NCBI GenBank assembly: GCA_029268085.1
Contig: JAJUHD010000027.1
Span: forward strand, 1 to 18,550
Direction: 5' to 3'
Length of the DNA stretch: 18,550 nt
Source: Bacillota bacterium
Lineage (GTDB): Bacteria > Bacillota > Clostridia > Oscillospirales > Oscillospiraceae
How positions within the stretch are numbered: the first letter of the stretch is position 1; each line of letters begins with the position of its first letter. A model generated the notes under the pieces. That model saw nothing but the letters and a program-made list of their open reading frames with translations, did no database searches and was not told where the DNA came from. Made by a program: the position numbers and the translations under genes. This document shows positions 1 through 6,545 of the stretch, piece after piece.

Positions 1-2
1 AG

Positions 3-209
3 TTTTACCATTTCTTCATTTTCCGGCAGCACATGACCGCCGCCGCTTCCCACGAACGGCTTTTCGGAATTCTTCCGGTAGCGGCCTGACCATTTGTACA
101 GCGTATTTTCGTGTATGCCCAGCTCCTCGCTTAACGCCGAAATCTTTTCCCCGTCTTCAACGATACGCTTGCATACTGCCAGCTTGAATGCTGTGTCGTA
201 TTGCTTCAT
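3..209 (-). CDS. IS3-family transposase OrfA, N-terminal part (runs off the window)
   Basis: The N-terminal 69 residues of an OrfA-type transposase subunit read leftward off the window edge. The protein starts MKQYDTAFKLAVCKRIVEDG and continues through a helix-turn-helix whose recognition part reads LGIHENTLYKW, the usual layout of the DNA-binding OrfA of IS3-family elements. OrfA normally binds the element's ends and is fused to the OrfB integrase by frameshifting; OrfB would lie outside the window. The ATG at 209 is chosen because AAAGGGTG lies 8 nt upstream and a promoter lies further upstream at 233-261. The element has inserted into the ABC permease gene at about 277. Family assignment is from motif recognition and I am confident of it; the subgroup is not determined. 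Confidence 0.85.
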   Translation of the reverse strand, partial: MKQYDTAFKLAVCKRIVEDGEKISALSEELGIHENTLYKWSGRYRKNSEKPFVGSGGGHVLPENEEMVK

Positions 210-277
210 TTTGTGAACACCCTTTCGTTCTTATTGTACTGGATGTTCAATTAGTCTGCAACCCAGGGTTCGGGTCA
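210..277 (-). mobile_element. 5' terminal region of the IS3-family insertion sequence
   Basis: This is the non-coding 5' end of the insertion sequence, read on the minus strand. The outer end is placed at about 277, where the sequence begins TGACCCGAACCCTGGG, because IS3-family elements usually begin with TG and because permease homology stops exactly there. Only one end is visible, so neither the inverted repeat nor a target duplication can be confirmed. Confidence 0.5.
233..261 (-). promoter_or_regulatory. Promoter of the insertion-sequence transposase
   Basis: On the minus strand, TTGCAG (256-261) and TACAAT (233-238) are separated by 17 bp. This is a good sigma-70/sigma-A spacing, and the -10 box sits 24 bp upstream of the OrfA start. 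Confidence 0.5.
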
Positions 278-622
278 GCTTGACAGGCGTGCCGCAGTTA
301 AGCGGGCAAACCAAAAACTGTACATGTCGTATGGACGACAAAGCTCATAAGCCACCTGTCCGTCAGTAATACCACCTAACAATTCGCTGTCTACATACCA
401 AAGCATAATCACTGCAAGAAACGCTTGATTAAGCCACATATATGCCACAAGCTGATTCCACGACAAAGCTGGTTCGATGCCGCTGCTTCGATAAAACGCA
501 TGGAAAATCATTAGCAGCATAAAGCCCCAGAAGAACTGTGTGGCAATACCAGCCCAAGCTGCCGCCCGATACTGCATTCCCGCGATAAGTTTCATTCGGA
601 ACATCCCAATATAGCCACTCAT
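275..622 (-). pseudogene. ABC-2 family permease, truncated by IS insertion
   Basis: The N-terminal 115 residues of a membrane subunit of an ABC exporter are present. Hydrophobic segments at about residues 21-43 and 56-75, and the conserved stretch CRPYDMYSFWFARL, fit the ABC-2 permeases encoded next to COG4586-type ATPases, which are usually about 260 residues. The frame ends after RLSS at TGA 277-275. That TGA appears to be the first three bases of the insertion sequence, so the stop is supplied by the IS. The start at 622 overlaps the stop of the upstream ATPase (ATGA, 619-622) and has AAGGAG upstream. More than half the protein is missing, so transport function is presumably lost. A second permease, common in such transporters, might lie beyond the IS. 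Confidence 0.85.
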
Positions 623-1416
623 ATGTTGTGCTCCTTGTACAGCGCGGCAATTACCTCTTCCGTACTCATATCGTCGCCAAAGTCGCTCTTAATCGCAGAA
701 AACGAGCCATCATGGAGGATTTCCCCCTTACCAATTAGGATAACGCGGTCGGTAAGAGCCTCGATGTCATTCATGTCGTGCGTAGTTAGAATGACAGTCA
801 GGCGCGTTTCGGCGTTGATATTGCGGATAAATTGGCGCACGGCAAGCTTTGACGGCGCATCCAATCCGATAGTCGGTTCGTCTAAAAAGAGCACCTTCGG
901 CGAGTGAATCAGCGAGGCGGCAATCTCTGCTCTCATCCGCTGCCCGAGCGATAACTGACGAAGCGGCGTGTTAATAAATTCTGAGAGGCTAATTGTTTCT
1001 GTAAGTAATTCAAGGTTTCGCTTATACTCAGGCTGCGGCACTTTATAAATGTCGCGCAGAAGCTCAAAGCTGTCTATTATTGGCACATCCCACCACAGCT
1101 GCGTTCGCTGACCGAACACAACACCGATGTTCTTTACATACTCACGGCGGCTTTTCCACGGCGTGAAGCCCATAATATCGCACTGCCCGCTGCTGGGTAC
1201 AAGAATACCGCTCATCACCTTGATTGTAGTGGATTTCCCAGCGCCATTAGGGCCTATGTAGCCCACGATTTCGCCTTCGCTAATGTGAAATGAAACGTCA
1301 TTAAGCGCGTGAACATACTTGTATTCCCGCTTGAAAAGCGCTTTTAAGGCAGCACCAGCACCCTCGCTGCGCTGCGCTACCTTAAAAGTTTTATTGATAT
1401 TCTGTAAGGTTATCAT
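619..1416 (-). CDS. ABC transporter ATP-binding protein (COG4586-like)
   Basis: This is the nucleotide-binding subunit of an ABC-2-type exporter, 265 residues, acting at the cytoplasmic face with the permease encoded next. Walker A GPNGAGKST is at residues 55-63, the Q-loop is in VVFGQRTQLWWD (about 99-110), the signature LSLGQ is at 155-159, and Walker B VLFLDE at 175-180 is followed by the D-loop GLD. The FGQRTQLWWD stretch is characteristic of the uncharacterised transporter ATPases of COG4586, related to drug exporters. ATG 1416 is preferred over an in-frame TTG at 1431 because AAGGAGGG lies just upstream of the ATG. The gene overlaps both neighbours by 4 nt (1413-1416 and 619-622). The substrate is unknown. 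The ATPase is intact but its permease is broken. Confidence 0.93.
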   Translation of the reverse strand: MITLQNINKTFKVAQRSEGAGAALKALFKREYKYVHALNDVSFHISEGEIVGYIGPNGAGKSTTIKVMSGILVPSSGQCDIMGFTPWKSRREYVKNIGVVFGQRTQLWWDVPIIDSFELLRDIYKVPQPEYKRNLELLTETISLSEFINTPLRQLSLGQRMRAEIAASLIHSPKVLFLDEPTIGLDAPSKLAVRQFIRNINAETRLTVILTTHDMNDIEALTDRVILIGKGEILHDGSFSAIKSDFGDDMSTEEVIAALYKEHNI

Positions 1417-2288
1417 ACGCCCTCCTTGCAAGTTGATTCAATCAAAAAATCGCCCATTGGATTATGTCGCGCATTGTTAGCCTCAACGCTTTCCAAACTA
1501 TAATTGGCGTAACAATACACACAGCCATTTTTGCAGGTATTATATACACCCACATCAACGCTGGAAATGCAACCGCAGCCAGGTCGCTGGTTTTTGTCCG
1601 GCTTAGCGATGACAGGGTGACCGCACAGATTTTCCACTACTTCATGGTCAATACAACTTGCAGGATGGATTCCATATTGTGATAGATCTGTTTGTTCACA
1701 ACAGGCACGAACAGAAATTCTGTGTTGCCCTGCAATGTTAGAAAACGTTCTGCTTACTTCGGTAATTTCATCTACTGCAATTTCTCGAATCAATGGCGTC
1801 TTCAGCTTATGATACAAATCCACAAAGCTAATTGTTACATTGTTCGTATATGTACAGAGCCGTTCACACAGTTCTGTGAAATGGCGGACATGAAAATCCG
1901 TGGTTAGGCTGTCATTTAAGATGATAGGGTCATACCGCCAGAAAAGTCGGTTGCGCCCCAACCGCTTGCTTAGGGCGACAAATGTTTCAATGAGCTCTTC
2001 TTTTGGGCGAAGGTTTCTCTCGATTACTCGGTCGTAGGGTGTAAGGGTAAACTGAAAGTAATAGCGGTAGCCCATTTCATCAATTTCATCCAACGCAGAA
2101 AGCAATGGGGCGGGGTCTTTCGTCCAAAATACAATGCAGTCAATTTTTTTGGGGGATAAGTCAATCCGACGGATTTGTGCGGGATTGAACGGATTACGAG
2201 TGAGCAGATAACCTGTCCGCAAACGGTTCATAAACCACTCTGAATAAAATGCCGGAATGTCGGTACGGCGTGAAGCCGATAGTATCAT
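1413..2288 (-). CDS. DUF1848 family protein with C-terminal Cys-rich motif
   Basis: This 291-residue protein starts MILSASRRTDIPAFYSEWFM, the hallmark opening of DUF1848, a family of unknown function common in Clostridia. The N-terminal two thirds contain conserved-looking stretches such as IVFWTKDPAPLL (52-63), YYFQFTLTPYD (76-86) and LFWRYDPIIL (115-124), consistent with a barrel-like alpha/beta fold. The last third is rich in cysteine: C197, C198, C212, C222, C238, C240, then C252-x3-C256-x2-C259 within NTCKNGCVYCYANY. CX3CX2C is the spacing used by radical-SAM enzymes for their 4Fe-4S cluster, here at the C-terminus instead of the usual N-terminus. An iron-sulfur or zinc function is inference. 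The start overlaps the nuclease stop (ATGA, 2285-2288), with GGAG upstream. No enzymatic activity is assigned. Confidence 0.88.
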   Translation of the reverse strand: MILSASRRTDIPAFYSEWFMNRLRTGYLLTRNPFNPAQIRRIDLSPKKIDCIVFWTKDPAPLLSALDEIDEMGYRYYFQFTLTPYDRVIERNLRPKEELIETFVALSKRLGRNRLFWRYDPIILNDSLTTDFHVRHFTELCERLCTYTNNVTISFVDLYHKLKTPLIREIAVDEITEVSRTFSNIAGQHRISVRACCEQTDLSQYGIHPASCIDHEVVENLCGHPVIAKPDKNQRPGCGCISSVDVGVYNTCKNGCVYCYANYSLESVEANNARHNPMGDFLIESTCKEGV

Positions 2289-3169
2289 AGAGTTTCTCCT
2301 TCATCCTCCGCCAGCTTGCGCTCAATGAGTTCACGCTCCCGTTCTAATTCCGCTTTCAATTCGTCCTCAGTCGGCAGGTAGAGCCTGTACTTTGAGGCGA
2401 ACAGGTTTTCATTATCGGAAAGCACAGAGTATTTAACGATGCTTTCGTCCTTATCGGCACAGAGAACGATGCCGATAGTCGGGTTATCGTCAGGTAGTTT
2501 GACCTTCTCGTTAAACAGCCGGACATAAAAGTCAATCTGCCCGACATCTTGATAGGTCAGCTTCCCTGCTTTAAGGTCGATGACGACAAAGCATTTCAAG
2601 ATGAAATTGTAAAACACAAGGTCGATGTAATAATGTTCGCCGCCCTCGGTGGTTACCCGCCTCTGACGGGCGACAAACGAGAAGCCCTTGCCAAGTTCGA
2701 GAAGAAACTCCTGCAATTTGTCTATCAGAGCCTGTTCAAGCTCGCTCTCGTGGTAGCTTTTGTTTTCGCCGAGGTCAAGAAACTCAAGGATATACGGGTC
2801 TTTGAGGATATAGTCGGCAGTTGTTTTCGGTTCTAAAATCTGAATTTCATTTTTTATGCTTTCGCGGTCATTCTTCTGCGTGGCGAGGAGGCGCTCATAA
2901 TAGAATGAGTTTATCTGACGCTCCAGCTGCCGCGACGTCCAGCCGGACTCGACGCTTTCATTGAGATAAAATTCACGGCGCTTTTGCTCGTCAACGCGCA
3001 TCAACATTCGATAATGCGTCCATGTCAATTCGCTACGCAGTGCGTAGCGATTCGGAAACATCTGATAAAACTGACGCATATTTCGCAGATTTGCGACTGT
3101 GAAGCCTTTTCCGAATTCTGCAGCGACAGGCATTATTTTCTGAATTTCATTATTTTGCTCACTCATCAT
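2285..3169 (-). CDS. DUF1016/YhcG-family PD-(D/E)xK nuclease-like protein
   Basis: This 294-residue protein has the two-part layout of the YhcG/DUF1016 family. The N-terminal part contains FGKGFTVANLRNMRQFYQMF (about residues 19-38) and SELTWTHYRMLMRV. The C-terminal PD-(D/E)xK-type nuclease fold has HYYIDLVFYN followed by FVVIDLKAGKL, supplying the acidic residues and the lysine of the catalytic D-(D/E)xK set, then DDNPTIGIVLC. YhcG proteins are putative nucleases often found near restriction or mobile loci; the biochemical role is not settled. Family members usually carry about 50 more residues before the GKGF motif, so this one is N-terminally short. ATG 3169 is chosen because AAGGAGG precedes it and it overlaps the HTH gene stop (ATGA, 3166-3169). 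Confidence 0.88.
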   Translation of the reverse strand: MMSEQNNEIQKIMPVAAEFGKGFTVANLRNMRQFYQMFPNRYALRSELTWTHYRMLMRVDEQKRREFYLNESVESGWTSRQLERQINSFYYERLLATQKNDRESIKNEIQILEPKTTADYILKDPYILEFLDLGENKSYHESELEQALIDKLQEFLLELGKGFSFVARQRRVTTEGGEHYYIDLVFYNFILKCFVVIDLKAGKLTYQDVGQIDFYVRLFNEKVKLPDDNPTIGIVLCADKDESIVKYSVLSDNENLFASKYRLYLPTEDELKAELERERELIERKLAEDEGETL

Positions 3170-3387
3170 TTTGCCTCCTTCGGTTCGTCTGGAACTATTT
3201 CCATGATGTCGCCTATATCGCATTTCAGCGCAGCACATATTCGCATGAGAACCGTCGTAGTTACGGGTTCGTCACGCCCAAGCTTCGTAATAAGGCTGGA
3301 ACTGATATCTGCTGCAGACTGTAAATCCTTCTTTTTCATTTTCTTATCAATAAGCAGCTTCCAAAGTTTATTGTAACTTACAGCCAC
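3166..3387 (-). CDS. XRE/Cro-CI-type HTH regulator
   Basis: This small DNA-binding protein of 73 residues is essentially one helix-turn-helix domain. It reads MAVSYNKLWKLLIDKKMKKK, then LQSAADISSSLITKLGRDEP as the HTH, and ends with the CDIGDIMEIVPDE tail typical of short clostridial XRE regulators. GTG 3387 is chosen because GAGG lies 8 nt upstream; an in-frame GTG at 3396 overlaps that site. It is the first gene of the operon and directly follows the extended -10 promoter at 3433-3438, so autoregulation of the operon, and possibly of the divergent plus-strand gene, is a reasonable inference. Its stop overlaps the nuclease start. Confidence 0.9.
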   Translation of the reverse strand: MAVSYNKLWKLLIDKKMKKKDLQSAADISSSLITKLGRDEPVTTTVLMRICAALKCDIGDIMEIVPDEPKEAK

Positions 3388-3432
3388 GATGTTCACCTCG
3401 ATATAAATATCTGCCTGATTTAGTTTAGTTGT

Positions 3433-3441
3433 ATTATATCA
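3433..3441 (-). promoter_or_regulatory. Extended -10 promoter of the HTH-nuclease-DUF1848-ABC operon
   Basis: On the minus strand, TGATATAAT ends at 3433 and forms a TGn-TATAAT extended -10 element about 45 bp upstream of the HTH start. No convincing -35 box is present, which is typical of extended -10 promoters. It is divergent from, and close to, the plus-strand promoter at 3468-3497. Confidence 0.55.
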
Positions 3442-3467
3442 CACCTCGCCACTCAAATACATCTAAT

Positions 3468-3497
3468 TTAACACAATAATATTAAAAATATTATATT
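3468..3497 (+). promoter_or_regulatory. Candidate promoter for the DUF6550-like gene
   Basis: TTAACA (3468-3473) and TATATT (3492-3497) are separated by 18 bp in a very AT-rich stretch, each one mismatch from consensus. The surrounding AT richness makes chance matches likely. Confidence 0.35.
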
Positions 3498-3520
3498 TGT
3501 GCTATTTTCTTATAGCTATC

Positions 3521-3551
3521 TTCGCCGACTTGTGGTATGTGTGTTGGCGAA
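3521..3551 (+). promoter_or_regulatory. 5'-leader hairpin abutting the ribosome binding site
   Basis: TTCGCCGAC (3521-3529) pairs with GTTGGCGAA (3543-3551), 9 bp with one G-U pair, around a 13-nt loop. The stem ends where the AGGGAG ribosome site (3551-3556) of the next gene begins. It could influence translation or be an operator; no T-tract follows, so it is not a terminator. Confidence 0.4.
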
Positions 3552-3566
3552 GGGAGTTGAACTCAT

Positions 3567-4298
3567 ATGAAAAAGCAAATCATCGTTGGAATCACCGTTA
3601 TCGCCTGTGTCGTGCTGTGTGCCGCTGTGTGGCCAAGGAGTGCCGAGGTCGGAGATTTACCCGCTGAGCTTTCAATCCTCGCCGTAAACGCCGAAATTGA
3701 GGCTCGGTCAGAGAAAACGCCGCATATTCTTTTCTCTGCTGATATTTCTGCTCCCGAAGTTAAGTCAATCGCAGAAAGTGGACCGCAGGAAACAGAGGTA
3801 ACAGCAGAAAAAGAAACGCAAAAACCAGAGCCAGCACAGGCGACACAGCCGATTAAAGCAACCCCCAAATCCACAGAGCCGCACAATGGAGATGTTCGCG
3901 TCGTAGACGGTGAGAAGCAAATCTACATCCTTGGCTTTGGATGGATCAAGGACAAGAGCGGCGAAAACGTCGGTACAGTCGCGGAGGATATGTATGAGAA
4001 CGGCAATAAAATCGGCGTTATGGGCGGAAGCACGACGGTCGGTAAACCAGGCGACGAGCTCACCGGTAACAAGATCGGTATTATGGGAGGCGGAACAACC
4101 GTTGACGGAAAAGGCGATATCAACAAACTGATCGGAATAATGGGCGAAACAGAATCTGAGCTAAACGATACATCCCCGCCGACATCCACCGAGCCGGAGA
4201 TTACAGGCGACGTCATATATGCCCCGCTTCAACTGCCGGTAACGAAGGACAGCACCCCGCCAGCGTATAAACCGAATGGCGAACCATATAATCCGTAA
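3567..4298 (+). CDS. DUF6550-like membrane-anchored protein with NKIGxMGG repeats
   Basis: This 243-residue protein has one N-terminal membrane segment or uncleaved signal (residues 5-22, after MKK). A Pro/Glu/Thr-rich low-complexity linker follows (about 62-105). The C-terminal domain is NGDVRVVDGEKQIYILGFGW, then TVAEDMYENGNKIGVMGG. The motif NKIGxMGG-TTV occurs at 147-158 and 168-179, with a third degenerate copy NKLIGIMGE at 186-194. It resembles DUF6550 proteins that I recognise from clostridial mobile elements; their function is unknown. The layout suggests a domain displayed outside the membrane. The start has GGGAG about 10 nt upstream. A terminator follows directly, so it is its own transcription unit. 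Confidence 0.8.
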   Translation: MKKQIIVGITVIACVVLCAAVWPRSAEVGDLPAELSILAVNAEIEARSEKTPHILFSADISAPEVKSIAESGPQETEVTAEKETQKPEPAQATQPIKATPKSTEPHNGDVRVVDGEKQIYILGFGWIKDKSGENVGTVAEDMYENGNKIGVMGGSTTVGKPGDELTGNKIGIMGGGTTVDGKGDINKLIGIMGETESELNDTSPPTSTEPEITGDVIYAPLQLPVTKDSTPPAYKPNGEPYNP

Positions 4299-4315
4299 GG
4301 ACACCGAACAAGCAA

Positions 4316-4351
4316 TGCGCTCAGCCTAAAAAAACTGGGCGCATTTTCTTT
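4316..4351 (+). terminator. Rho-independent terminator after the DUF6550-like gene
   Basis: TGCGCTCAG (4316-4324) pairs with CTGGGCGCA (4335-4343), 9 bp with one G-U, followed by TTTTCTTT. It lies 18 bp beyond the stop codon. The remaining 120 bp or so up to 4471 show no gene. Confidence 0.8.
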
Positions 4352-4471
4352 CCGCTGTTCGTCTTAGCATTGCTCTGAAGCTGTCTGCTACTTCTAAACT
4401 GTTCAGCTTGGTCGGATTTGACACGCTGTGAGCGAACTGCTACGCCTGTTAGAACTACTTCACTCTGCACT

Positions 4472-4500
4472 TTGCGCCACTTTCGTTTTCGTGATATAAT
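4472..4500 (+). promoter_or_regulatory. Promoter of the sigma-like regulator gene
   Basis: TTGCGC (4472-4477) and TATAAT (4495-4500) are 17 bp apart, with TG one base before the -10 (extended -10). The ten bases GTGATATAAT at 4491-4500 are identical to the minus-strand operon promoter at 3433-3442. Confidence 0.65.
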
Positions 4501-4533
4501 TTTAACAAAATATGTCGAAAGCGAGGTGGCTCA

Positions 4534-5370
4534 ATGAAAAAGAAGAAAAAGACGCTGCTTGACCTTGACCGTGTGCCTACGCTCGATGAGCTCCGCGCGT
4601 ACTTCAGGGAAAACGACTTTTCGGCGGCGACATATATCGATATGGATTATGACAAAATGGATTCTGAGAGTGTGGAAATGCTCGAACACATAAAAGGTCT
4701 GATGGACGAGAAGTGGGAGCCGCTGTCGCGTGAGATGGGATTGAAGTCCGACTCGTCATATTACGGCAAGGACAATCCGCTCATCGCCATGCGAGATAAC
4801 ATGGAGAACCTCGTCGCCGGCGGCGTGATGAAGCTGCTCACTGAGAAGCCGGATCTCGCCGCCGAGATATTGGCGTCTTATCTTGATGACCCTGACGTTG
4901 AACAACATGCCGACAATTTTCTGAATAACGCCGTCAAAAACGCAATGCAGGTCATGAACTATGAAGAAATGGCGCAAGCCGTTCAGGAGAACGCAGCATA
5001 CGAGGATTTCAATCACGATAAATTCAACAACTACCGCTTGAAAGACTTTGACCGCAAGTGGAATCATTCGCGTTCTAAAATAGAAACCGTCTCGTTGAAT
5101 GAGATGGCGTCTGCGGTCAACGACGAAGGCGAAAGTTCTCCCATGCAGGTTGCGGATAGCTCTGTGAATGTCGAGGATGAGGTTATCGCCAACCTTACCG
5201 GCGATAACTTTTGGGACAGCATTTCGGAGGATGACCGGACGCTCCTTAAAATGCGGATGAGCGGCAAGACCCAGCAGGAGATTGCTGACGCGCTCGGATA
5301 TAAAACGCACAGCGCCGTCACCAAGCTATTGCAAAAATTGAAAGAGTTATTTGAAAACAGTGATCAATAA
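4534..5370 (+). CDS. Sigma-70 region-4-like HTH protein of the mobile element
   Basis: This 278-residue protein opens with a lysine-rich stretch (MKKKKKTLLDLDRVPTLDEL). The middle is acidic and mostly helical, with no domain I recognise. The C-terminal 45 residues (234-278) are DRTLLKMRMSGKTQQEIADA then LGYKTHSAVTKLLQKLKELF, a helix-turn-helix like sigma factor region 4 or related regulators. I see no clear region 2, so it may be a regulator rather than a true sigma factor. Such proteins accompany rep/mob modules in clostridial elements. The start has GAGGTGG 4 nt upstream of ATG. It has its own promoter and terminator. Confidence 0.72.
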   Translation: MKKKKKTLLDLDRVPTLDELRAYFRENDFSAATYIDMDYDKMDSESVEMLEHIKGLMDEKWEPLSREMGLKSDSSYYGKDNPLIAMRDNMENLVAGGVMKLLTEKPDLAAEILASYLDDPDVEQHADNFLNNAVKNAMQVMNYEEMAQAVQENAAYEDFNHDKFNNYRLKDFDRKWNHSRSKIETVSLNEMASAVNDEGESSPMQVADSSVNVEDEVIANLTGDNFWDSISEDDRTLLKMRMSGKTQQEIADALGYKTHSAVTKLLQKLKELFENSDQ

Positions 5371-5376
5371 ATGATG

Positions 5377-5410
5377 TGCCTGCCGATGTCTTCGGCGGGC
5401 ATATTTTTTT
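5377..5410 (+). terminator. Terminator of the sigma-like gene
   Basis: TGCCTGCCGA (5377-5386) pairs with TCGGCGGGCA (5392-5401), 10 bp with one G-U, followed by TATTTTTTT. It begins 7 bp after the stop codon. Confidence 0.85.
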
Positions 5411-5490
5411 GAAAAATATTTTTTCTCCGCAGGAACAATCCGTTTCCCTTATGTCGTAAGCAGGTAGAGGAAAACCAAATATTATGATGA

Positions 5491-5517
5491 GCATCCGCCA
5501 AAAGCGGGTGCTTTTTC
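5491..5517 (+). terminator. Terminator-like hairpin in the leader of the RepA-like gene
   Basis: GCATCCGC (5491-5498) pairs with GCGGGTGC (5504-5511), followed by TTTTTCT. It lies about 45 bp upstream of the RepA-like start with no obvious promoter between, so it may act as a leader attenuator rather than a second terminator for the gene before it. Confidence 0.55.
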
Positions 5518-5561
5518 TGTTGCGGTTTTTCTCAAAACCATTATGAACGGGAGGAAACAAA

Positions 5562-6545
5562 TTGAACAACGACATCAAAAAGAAAGGAACGCCAAGCTTC
5601 GACACCATCGACGGCTCGACGCTGATGAGTACGCCACTCCAGCCGCTGCGATTTGTGGTAGACTCGCTCATCTCGCAGGGGCTTCACATCCTTGCCGGTT
5701 CGCCGAAGGTCGGCAAGTCGTGGCTGGCGCTCTGGCTGTCGGTCATGGTAGCAAAGGGAGAACCGGTTTGGGGTATGGCTACGCGGCAGGGCACGACGCT
5801 TTACCTCTGTCTCGAGGACCGCAGACTGCGTATCCAGAACCGGCTGTTTGAAATCATGGAGGACGCTCCTCCAAGCGTTCACTTCTGCACCGATGGCTTC
5901 ATCATCGGCGGCGGCCTGGAGGAACGAATCGAAACCTTCATCGCCGAGCATCTCGACACGACGCTCATCATCATCGACACGCTGCAGATGGTCAGAGGCA
6001 TGGGATATGACAACACCTATGCAAACGACTACCGCGACTTATCTGTTCTGAAGAAACTGGCGGACAAGCACGGCGTCGCCATCCTACTCATCCATCATCT
6101 CCGCAAAGAGAACGCCGACGACGTGTTCAACCGCATCTCGGGTACGACAGGCGTACAGGGCGCTGTCGATTCCAGCTTCACGCTTATCGAGGATAAGCGC
6201 GGCAGCGGCAAGGCGAAGCTCTCTTGCATCGGAAGGGACATCGAGTATCGGGAAATCTGTCTTGAACGTAATGAGAATAACGTCTGGGATATGGTGTCAG
6301 ACAGCCGAGAGCAACCGGAGCTATTAGGCGACGCTATTATTTCTCTTCTCTCTGTATTTATGAAATCCGCTTCTCACTTTATCGGCACTCCGACAGAGCT
6401 GACCGAGGCGCTGTGTTCTATGAGCGGAGAGAAGATATCGCCGAAGAAAATATCCCAGCGCATCCTGCAAAACCGTGACACACTCATGGACGCGGGAATC
6501 ACCTTCGATATCCGACGCAGTAATGGAAAACGCCTTTCGAGCTAA
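5562..6545 (+). CDS. RepA-like AAA/RecA-fold ATPase, frame interrupted near the C-terminus
   Basis: This is a RecA-fold ATPase of the RepA-helicase type found in mobilisable elements and small plasmids, 327 residues in the open frame. Walker A is GSPKVGKS (46-53), a conserved LYLCLED lies at 80-86, Walker B is LIIID (135-139), and LLIHHLRKENADD follows. It probably unwinds or remodels element DNA for replication or mobilisation. The start is TTG 5562, with GGGAGG 7 nt upstream. The frame ends after NGKRLSS, but the -1 frame continues open from 6524 to 6742 with an acidic, linker-like sequence (ELTRADGDDSADKK). That extension ends one base before mobC starts, suggesting a one-base deletion, a sequencing error or, less likely, recoding. 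The ATPase core is intact. Confidence 0.83.
   Translation: MNNDIKKKGTPSFDTIDGSTLMSTPLQPLRFVVDSLISQGLHILAGSPKVGKSWLALWLSVMVAKGEPVWGMATRQGTTLYLCLEDRRLRIQNRLFEIMEDAPPSVHFCTDGFIIGGGLEERIETFIAEHLDTTLIIIDTLQMVRGMGYDNTYANDYRDLSVLKKLADKHGVAILLIHHLRKENADDVFNRISGTTGVQGAVDSSFTLIEDKRGSGKAKLSCIGRDIEYREICLERNENNVWDMVSDSREQPELLGDAIISLLSVFMKSASHFIGTPTELTEALCSMSGEKISPKKISQRILQNRDTLMDAGITFDIRRSNGKRLSS

Noticed and set aside
4756..5310. Long open frame antisense to the sigma-like gene
   Set aside because: It is a shadow of a better-supported gene with ribosome site, promoter and terminator; its translation has no recognisable domain.
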